A DNA stretch of 9,970 bases, taken from NCBI GenBank assembly GCA_934631055.1, contig CAKTXP010000081.1, positions 1 through 9,970 on the forward strand. The letters run 5' to 3'. Positions 5,789 to 9,970 of the stretch are shown here, piece after piece (positions within the stretch are counted from its first letter, which is position 1; each line of letters begins with the position of its first letter). Both the position numbers and the translations under genes were made by a program. Below the pieces are notes generated by a model, which was not told the origin of the DNA, ran no database searches, and saw only the letters and a program-made list of their open reading frames with translations. The DNA comes from an uncultured Clostridia bacterium (GTDB lineage Bacteria > Bacillota > Clostridia > Christensenellales > Aristaeellaceae).

Positions 5789-7456
5789 TTATTCAAATTG
5801 CAGGTATTCCGTCATCATATAACCGCGTTTACCGTCCTCAAGCACAACGCCCGTCCACTGGTTGCCGTAGTCCGTGACGCGGATGCGTTCTCCGGTGCGC
5901 GCCTTGCCGATGATCGCGCCGCTCTGGCTGTTCGGCTCGCTGCGCAGGTTGACCTTATCCTTGGTCACAAAAGCGGTCAGGTGGGTCGTGCTTGCCGGAG
6001 CGCTCAGGCTGCTCAGCAGGACAAATCCCGCGTGATCTGTCGCCGCGTCATCCACATTAAATGCAGGCGTGTCGCTCGCGCGGACATACGCCCAGTCGCC
6101 GAATTTGCCGAGCATGTATACGCGCGTACCCGCGGCGATGGTCTCGGCCACATCCGCTTTGGCTTCCGGTCTGACCCGCATATCCGCGTCCGCCTTTACA
6201 GTCGCGCGCTGCGGTATCCTCTCCGAAAGCTCCTCGTCCGCATTCGTCAGCACGCGGATCTGGCTCTTCGGCACATAGCCAACCATCGTCCCCAGCTGGA
6301 TCTGAATGTAATCCGTCTGCGTATAGGACGTGATGCGCGCCTCCGCGCCGCTGCAAAGCGCGCCGATGACCGCGTCCGGATCTTCCGGATCGTTCAGCAC
6401 GATGACCGGCAGGTCGTCGTCATCCGCCTGTGCCACGCCGATACTCTGGCTCGTCTGCGCGAGGGACAGGTCGGCGATCGGGATATATCCGAAATCGCCG
6501 CAGTCATACGCGCCCGCGCCGCCCTCGCTCGTGCGCACATAGGCGTAATTGTCGCTCTCCGCCAGCAGCTCGACATACATGCCCTGCCCCAGCGTCATAT
6601 AGCGTCCGGTCTTGTCGCCCTTCTCCTGATACAGGAGCGTGTCGCTCTTGGTCTGCATCAGCAGCGGATAATATGGCACGACGCTGCGCATCTGCAAACC
6701 CAGGGCATACAGATTGGCGGTCTGCGTATACTTGATCCATCCGGAAACGCCGCCCACGCGCACCCTGCGCCATTCGCCTTCCTTGCGTCCGAACAGGCTG
6801 AAGCACGCCGTGCCATTGCTCAGCGCCATGATCTGGCTGGCTTTGTTCGTCGGCGAATCGTAGAGGATGGTCTTTTTATCGGTCTTTCCGCTGGAAATGA
6901 TGCTGACCTTCAGGTCGTCCACATCCGTCAGCACATCCAGCGGCACATAGCCCAGTTTGCTTTCGCCATCCACGTCCGCGCGGATGTACGCCCATGTATC
7001 CAGAATGCCCATCAGTCCAACGCGCGTTCCGTTTTCAAGGCTTCCCAGCTTCTGGCTCGTCTCGTCCGTCGCTTCCAGCAGCGAAACGGTCGTCATCCAC
7101 ATGCCGGTCAAGTCCACCTCCGCGGCGCGTCCGTCGCCAAATCCGGAATTCTCGCCGTAGCGCGCGGTGATCTCATTCTCCGGAATAAGGTATTCGGTCG
7201 CCATATAGCCGGTCGCGCCGCCGACCTCGACCTTGGTGTAGCCGTCGCTGTCGTCGGCAAGCACATTGACTTCCGTACCGGTGTAATACAGTCCGAGGAT
7301 CGCGCCGTTTTTCGAGGGCTGCGCGCGCAGGTTCAGCCTTTCGGGATAGATCTTATCCGTTTCCCGATTATCGACAAACAGGCTCTCGCACATGCCGCAC
7401 GCCGCCGCGCTCAGCAGGATTATCAGGGCTGCAAACGCACACAAGAATTTTTTCAT
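5789..7456 (-). CDS. Exported protein of about seven bacterial SH3-like repeats
   Basis: A 555-residue protein with an N-terminal signal sequence (MKKF, then a hydrophobic core to residue 19). SAAAC at 16-20 fits a relaxed lipobox with Cys20 as the lipid-bearing residue; signal peptidase I cleavage nearby is the alternative. The rest is a string of SH3_3-like units, roughly at 38-91, 115-177, 187-249, 262-331, 346-403, 416-485 and 492-553. The first and last are the most typical, with NLRAQPS (42-48) and NLRSEPN (503-509) and a closing GYM-TEYL; the sixth has MRVRPEA. The middle units are degenerate but keep W/Y-x-YVRA and GYVP strands. No hydrolase, amidase or other catalytic domain is present. 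Bacterial SH3 domains generally bind peptidoglycan or peptides, so a cell-surface binding or scaffold role is inferred. AGGAG lies 9 bases before the ATG. The gene is monocistronic. Confidence 0.88.
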   Translation of the reverse strand: MKKFLCAFAALIILLSAAACGMCESLFVDNRETDKIYPERLNLRAQPSKNGAILGLYYTGTEVNVLADDSDGYTKVEVGGATGYMATEYLIPENEITARYGENSGFGDGRAAEVDLTGMWMTTVSLLEATDETSQKLGSLENGTRVGLMGILDTWAYIRADVDGESKLGYVPLDVLTDVDDLKVSIISSGKTDKKTILYDSPTNKASQIMALSNGTACFSLFGRKEGEWRRVRVGGVSGWIKYTQTANLYALGLQMRSVVPYYPLLMQTKSDTLLYQEKGDKTGRYMTLGQGMYVELLAESDNYAYVRTSEGGAGAYDCGDFGYIPIADLSLAQTSQSIGVAQADDDDLPVIVLNDPEDPDAVIGALCSGAEARITSYTQTDYIQIQLGTMVGYVPKSQIRVLTNADEELSERIPQRATVKADADMRVRPEAKADVAETIAAGTRVYMLGKFGDWAYVRASDTPAFNVDDAATDHAGFVLLSSLSAPASTTHLTAFVTKDKVNLRSEPNSQSGAIIGKARTGERIRVTDYGNQWTGVVLEDGKRGYMMTEYLQFE

Positions 7457-7501
7457 GACGTCACGCTCCTTTGTGTTTCCTTCTGATGATATGACGAATC
7501 A

Positions 7502-7530
7502 AGGATATTCTTTCTTCCCAAATTTGTTAA
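7502..7530 (-). promoter_or_regulatory. Probable promoter of the SH3-repeat gene
   Basis: On the minus strand, TTAACA (complement of 7525-7530; five of six) and TATCCT (complement of 7502-7507; four of six) are separated by 17 bases. The start would be near 7495, with a leader of about 38 bases. The -35 element lies about 17 bases from the end of repeat copy C. Confidence 0.55.
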
Positions 7531-7540
7531 AAAACAAGGA

Positions 7541-7617
7541 AAACGATTGGGGCGCTGCCCCAAGTCCCGCTGAGAGACATTGTCCCTCAGACTCCCTTCT
7601 CCGCTTCGCGACGGTTT
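7541..7617 (-). repeat. Double-hairpin intergenic repeat, copy C (inverted)
   Basis: Read on the minus strand it starts TTTAAACCGTCGCGAAGCG, closely matching copy A, continues with an imperfect hairpin CTGAGGGAC-AAT-GTCTCTCAG (complement of 7570-7590), then the perfect 7-bp hairpin TTGGGGC-AGC-GCCCCAA (complement of 7547-7563), and ends CCCCAATCGTTTTCC. It has the same layout as copies A and B with different stem bases. Confidence 0.6.
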
Positions 7618-7633
7618 AAAATATCTTTAGCGA

Positions 7634-7653
7634 ACGACGCGTATACGCGTCGT
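7634..7653. repeat. 20-bp perfect palindrome
   Basis: The sequence ACGACGCGTATACGCGTCGT reads the same on both strands and contains ACGCGT twice. It lies midway between the inverted repeat copies C and B. It could extrude as a cruciform, bind a dimeric regulator, or be the apex of a larger stem formed by the flanking copies. Confidence 0.8.
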
Positions 7654-7674
7654 ATGTTTAAGTTCTTTCATATC

Positions 7675-7745
7675 TGCGAAAAGCGAAGGAAGGGTGCAGG
7701 GGACAAGGTTCCCTGCCGGGGTTTAGGGGGAAACCCCAACGTTCC
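7675..7745 (+). repeat. Double-hairpin intergenic repeat, copy B
   Basis: It begins TGCGAAAAGCGAAGGAAGGG, then has hairpin GCAGGGGA-CAAGG-TTCCCTGC (7696-7716), then GGGGTTT-AGGGGG-AAACCCC (7718-7737), and ends CCCCAACGTTCC. It is oriented as copy A and opposite to copy C. The element ends a few bases short of the lipid kinase stop codon at 7752-7754, so it would form the structured 3' end of that transcript. Confidence 0.6.
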
Positions 7746-7751
7746 TCCCCC

Positions 7752-8618
7752 TTACCGCATCATCCGGATCGCGCCGGGGAGCAGTTCGTAGTCCGCGCGA
7801 TCTGCATCAATGAGCTTTCCGTCGATATTCAGCGTCATGCCCTTCGCGCGCAGACTGACTTTCTTCGCCCGCATTACGCGCGCCAGCCCCAGCTTCGTAT
7901 GCCAGCCCAGCATGAACAGCGGCAGTAAAAACGGAATGCACAGCCGCGGCACTTTTTTGACGACCACAACGTCGAACACCCCGTCGTCCAGCTTCGCATT
8001 CGGCGCAACGCGCATGCCCCCGCCGATACACTGCCCGTTGGCGATCTCGATGATCGTACAGGCTTCATGCGTTGCGGGCGCGCCATCGATGGAAAGCTCC
8101 GCCTCGAACGCCTTATACCGCCCGATGACCGATATGACCGCTTTGTGATACGCCTTTTCGCCCGAATAGACCTTTTTCAGCTCTTCCGTCTTTTTCAGCA
8201 CATCCACGTCGAATCCTGAGCCGGATACATTCAGAAACCCACGCCCGTTGACCCGTCCGCAGTCGATTTGAACCGGTTTTCCTGCAAGCTGTTTTTCAAA
8301 CGCCGCCATCGGCTCCTTCGGCAGACCAAACGCGCGCGCAAAGTCATTGCCCGTTCCGCCCGGAACAACGTAGAGTGTCACATCCTGATAGCAAAGCTCG
8401 TCCGCCGCTTCGCAGAGCGTGCCGTCCCCGCCGATACAGACCACGGCTTCGCATCCCGCCTGAACGGCGGCGCGAACCTGCCTTGCGGCGTCGCCCTCTC
8501 CGCTCGTCTCAAACAGACAGCTTTCCCGCCTTTCCTCTTCCAGCCGCCGCATCACGCGTCGGGCAAGTTTCAGGGCTTCACCGCCTCCGGATACAGGATT
8601 GACGATTACGGCAAACAT
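7752..8618 (-). CDS. Diacylglycerol/lipid kinase of the YegS/DgkB family
   Basis: A 288-residue enzyme of the DAGK catalytic family (COG1597), which phosphorylates a lipid alcohol, typically diacylglycerol to phosphatidic acid, at the inner face of the membrane. NPVSGGG at 7-13 is the N-terminal family motif. IGGDGT (62-67) is the nucleotide-binding signature, PGGTGNDFAR (86-95) the second conserved loop, and NVSGSGFD (130-137), IGGGMRVAPNAKLDDG (198-213) and NIDGK (264-268) belong to the C-terminal beta-sandwich with the family's DG and GE/GK elements. The length matches the usual 290-300 residues. I chose the ATG at 8618 because AAGGAGG lies 7 bases upstream and the protein then starts MFAVIVNP; an earlier in-frame ATG at 8699 lies inside trmB and adds a non-homologous basic tail. 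It follows trmB by 31 bases, probably in one transcript. Substrate identity is not provable from sequence. Confidence 0.92.
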   Translation of the reverse strand: MFAVIVNPVSGGGEALKLARRVMRRLEEERRESCLFETSGEGDAARQVRAAVQAGCEAVVCIGGDGTLCEAADELCYQDVTLYVVPGGTGNDFARAFGLPKEPMAAFEKQLAGKPVQIDCGRVNGRGFLNVSGSGFDVDVLKKTEELKKVYSGEKAYHKAVISVIGRYKAFEAELSIDGAPATHEACTIIEIANGQCIGGGMRVAPNAKLDDGVFDVVVVKKVPRLCIPFLLPLFMLGWHTKLGLARVMRAKKVSLRAKGMTLNIDGKLIDADRADYELLPGAIRMMR

Positions 8619-8649
8619 GGCTCTGCCTCCTTCGGCATTCTTCTTCAGC

Positions 8650-9399
8650 TTATTCTTCGGTTTCCTCTTCTGATTCCTGCTGCTGGCGCAGACGCGCAAA
8701 CGCGCCCGGCATCACCCAGCGGACGGGGTCGATCTCCACCCTGCCCGGCTTCTTGGCAAAGCGCGCAAATTTAATCGGCACGCCCAGCGCCGTGAACTTC
8801 ATCTCATGCTCGCTGATATAGTTCGGCGTCACGCCCGCGGCATGCAGATCGCTGGTCAGATACCGCAGTTCAAAGCCGCATGCGTCAAAATACGGCAGGG
8901 ATTCGGTAAACAGCGCCGTATCGTCCGTCTTGAACCAGATCTCGCCGCCGTCCACAAGGAAATCGCGGTACTGCATCAGCTGGCGGGGATGCGTCAGGCG
9001 GCGCTTGGCATACTTGGGGCGCTTGGTCCACGGATTGCAGAAATTGATGTAGATGCGCTCCACGCGATCCTCCGGCGCAAACACCTTTTCGATATAGCTG
9101 ATGTCATACCGCGCGATCATCACGTTCTCGACCGGTTCACCCGCGAACGCCGCCTCAATATTGCGGCGCGTATCGCCCAGCACGTTGCAGGTGATATCCA
9201 TCACGACATAGTTGATATCCGGATTGTCCCGAACCATCGCGGCGGTCGAAACGCCCTTGCCGCAGCCCAGTTCCAAATACAGCGGCTGGTCTTTTTTGAA
9301 TTGTTCGCGCCAGTGTCCGCGTTTAGTCTCCGCTTCATCAGTAAAATACGGGCAGACCGCCAGTTCGGGCTTTGCCCATTTCTTGGTGCGCATGTGCAT
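8650..9399 (-). CDS. trmB: tRNA (guanine-N7-)-methyltransferase TrmB
   Basis: A 249-residue SAM-dependent enzyme that methylates N7 of G46 in the variable loop of tRNAs. The start MRTKKWAKPEL is typical of the family. LELGCGKG (42-49) is the SAM site, VVMDIT (65-70) the acidic motif II, and INFCNPWTKRPKYAKRRLTHP (118-138) the catalytic and tRNA-binding block. In most homologues that block reads SDPWPKxRHxKRRL; here Asp is replaced by Asn and Pro by Thr. The C-terminal TSD-HEMKF region (182-202) corresponds to the TxYE-type motif, and an acidic tail (240-249, rich in Glu) follows. AGGAGA (complement of 9411-9416) is 11 bases from the ATG at 9399, a long spacing that contains a self-complementary GAGAA-ATT-TTCTC; ATG at 9393 is a possible alternative start. 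It lies 28 bases after the acetyltransferase gene. Confidence 0.95.
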   Translation of the reverse strand: MHMRTKKWAKPELAVCPYFTDEAETKRGHWREQFKKDQPLYLELGCGKGVSTAAMVRDNPDINYVVMDITCNVLGDTRRNIEAAFAGEPVENVMIARYDISYIEKVFAPEDRVERIYINFCNPWTKRPKYAKRRLTHPRQLMQYRDFLVDGGEIWFKTDDTALFTESLPYFDACGFELRYLTSDLHAAGVTPNYISEHEMKFTALGVPIKFARFAKKPGRVEIDPVRWVMPGAFARLRQQQESEEETEE

Positions 9400-9427
9400 G
9401 AGAAAATTTCTCTCCTATCCTCATCTG

Positions 9428-9931
9428 TTAAGCCAACCGTTTTTCATAGCAGAGCCAATGCCCTTCCCACTCCGAGCATTCGCCGCAGATCTCATAATTC
9501 AGCTTTGCATAAGAGCGCTGAGCGGGAATATTGCAGCTGGCGACCAGGAAGCGGACGGCGTCGCATCCCCTTTCCTTCGCCTGTTCCATCGCGTAGGCGA
9601 GCATCTTTCGGGCGATGCTTTGTCCCTGCGCGTCATGGGCGACGCCGAGCCGTCCAAGCTGCGCCCACTGTCTGACATCCGGATACCACGGCGCAAGGTT
9701 ATCGAATTCATGGATATCGAGTTCATCGACGATAGCGGAAACGATACGCCCCGTTCCGTCGCGCATCACATAGACGATATTCTCCGTCAGGTCATTGCGC
9801 ACGTCGTCGCGGGTCGGGTATTCCTCGTTCCATGTTCCATACGGGTCGTCGAGCAAAGAGTGGTACAGCGCGAAAATCTCATCGCCATCCTCCGCAGTTG
9901 CGCGGGAAATGGTCAGCGGTTCCTGAATCAT
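9428..9931 (-). CDS. GNAT-family N-acetyltransferase
   Basis: A 167-residue protein with the acetyl-CoA-binding GNAT fold. Residues 6-26 form the first strand and helix (LTISRATAEDGDEIF), 52-72 hold strands with IVYVMRD and IVSAIVDELDI, and LGRLGVAHDAQGQSIARKML (92-111) is motif A, with QGQSIA in place of the usual RxxGxG/A pyrophosphate loop. AVRFLVASCNIPAQRSYAKLNYE (125-147) is motif B with the Asn and Tyr commonly seen near the active site. AAGGAAG lies about 5 bases before the ATG, supporting this start. The substrate cannot be told: members acetylate amines on antibiotics, peptides or metabolites. It is the first visible gene of a leftward set with trmB and the lipid kinase; the promoter must lie in or beyond the last 39 bases, where I see no clear hexamers. 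Confidence 0.88.
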   Translation of the reverse strand: MIQEPLTISRATAEDGDEIFALYHSLLDDPYGTWNEEYPTRDDVRNDLTENIVYVMRDGTGRIVSAIVDELDIHEFDNLAPWYPDVRQWAQLGRLGVAHDAQGQSIARKMLAYAMEQAKERGCDAVRFLVASCNIPAQRSYAKLNYEICGECSEWEGHWLCYEKRLA

Positions 9932-9970
9932 CGTATCTTCCTTTCTATGGGGTACGGAGTACGCTGGGCT

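Noticed and set aside
5798..7486. Long plus-strand open frame (562 codons) antisense to the SH3-repeat gene.
   Set aside because: It is rich in Arg, His and Ala, has no domain or signal, and is the complement of a gene with a signal peptide, repeats, ribosome binding site, promoter and terminator.
7541..7745. Repeats considered as a CRISPR array or attachment sites.
   Set aside because: The copies are inverted, degenerate and unevenly spaced, with no unique spacers of constant length, no cas genes and no integrase.

Overview
The window looks like chromosomal DNA from a GC-rich anaerobic member of the Firmicutes, most likely class Clostridia. The evidence is indirect: strong AGGAG-type ribosome binding sites, sigma-A-like promoters, a class II fructose-bisphosphate aldolase of the clostridial type, an HPr-like protein, a signal-peptide protein made of bacterial SH3 repeats, and a DUF1538/P-II gene pair. 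No rRNA or tRNA is present, so the order or genus cannot be fixed. There is no insertion sequence, CRISPR array, integrase or phage gene.

Layout from left to right. (1) 25-2231, minus strand: a two-gene operon. A DUF1538 membrane protein (perfect TTGACA/TATAAT hexamers upstream) overlaps a tandem-domain P-II-like protein by 4 bases (ATGA). This pairing resembles the ammonium channel AmtB with its P-II regulator GlnK. (2) 2455-3399, minus: class II fructose-bisphosphate aldolase, with its own promoter and a 12-bp TTCG-loop terminator. (3) 3704-4834, plus: a THUMP-domain RNA methyltransferase of the RlmL/YpsC type, divergent from the aldolase. (4) 4835-5186: a gene-free block of hairpins and repeats between convergent genes. 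(5) 5187-5444, minus: an 85-residue HPr-like protein with Gln instead of the catalytic His15 and Glu at position 46. (6) 5445-5788: the hpr-like promoter, two strong terminators and an AT-rich gap. (7) 5789-7456, minus: an exported protein with about seven SH3-like repeats. (8) 7457-7751: the SH3 gene promoter, then two copies of an intergenic repeat in inverted orientation around a 20-bp perfect palindrome. (9) 7752-9931, minus: a compact set of a GNAT acetyltransferase, TrmB tRNA m7G46 methyltransferase and a diacylglycerol/lipid kinase, spaced by about 30 bases and probably co-transcribed from a promoter beyond the right edge.

The genes are mostly housekeeping: glycolysis, rRNA and tRNA methylation, and lipid phosphorylation. 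The least ordinary items are the DUF1538/P-II pair, the HPr-like protein lacking both usual phosphorylation residues, and a family of three degenerate double-hairpin intergenic repeats. I see no convincing new defence system or mobile system here.
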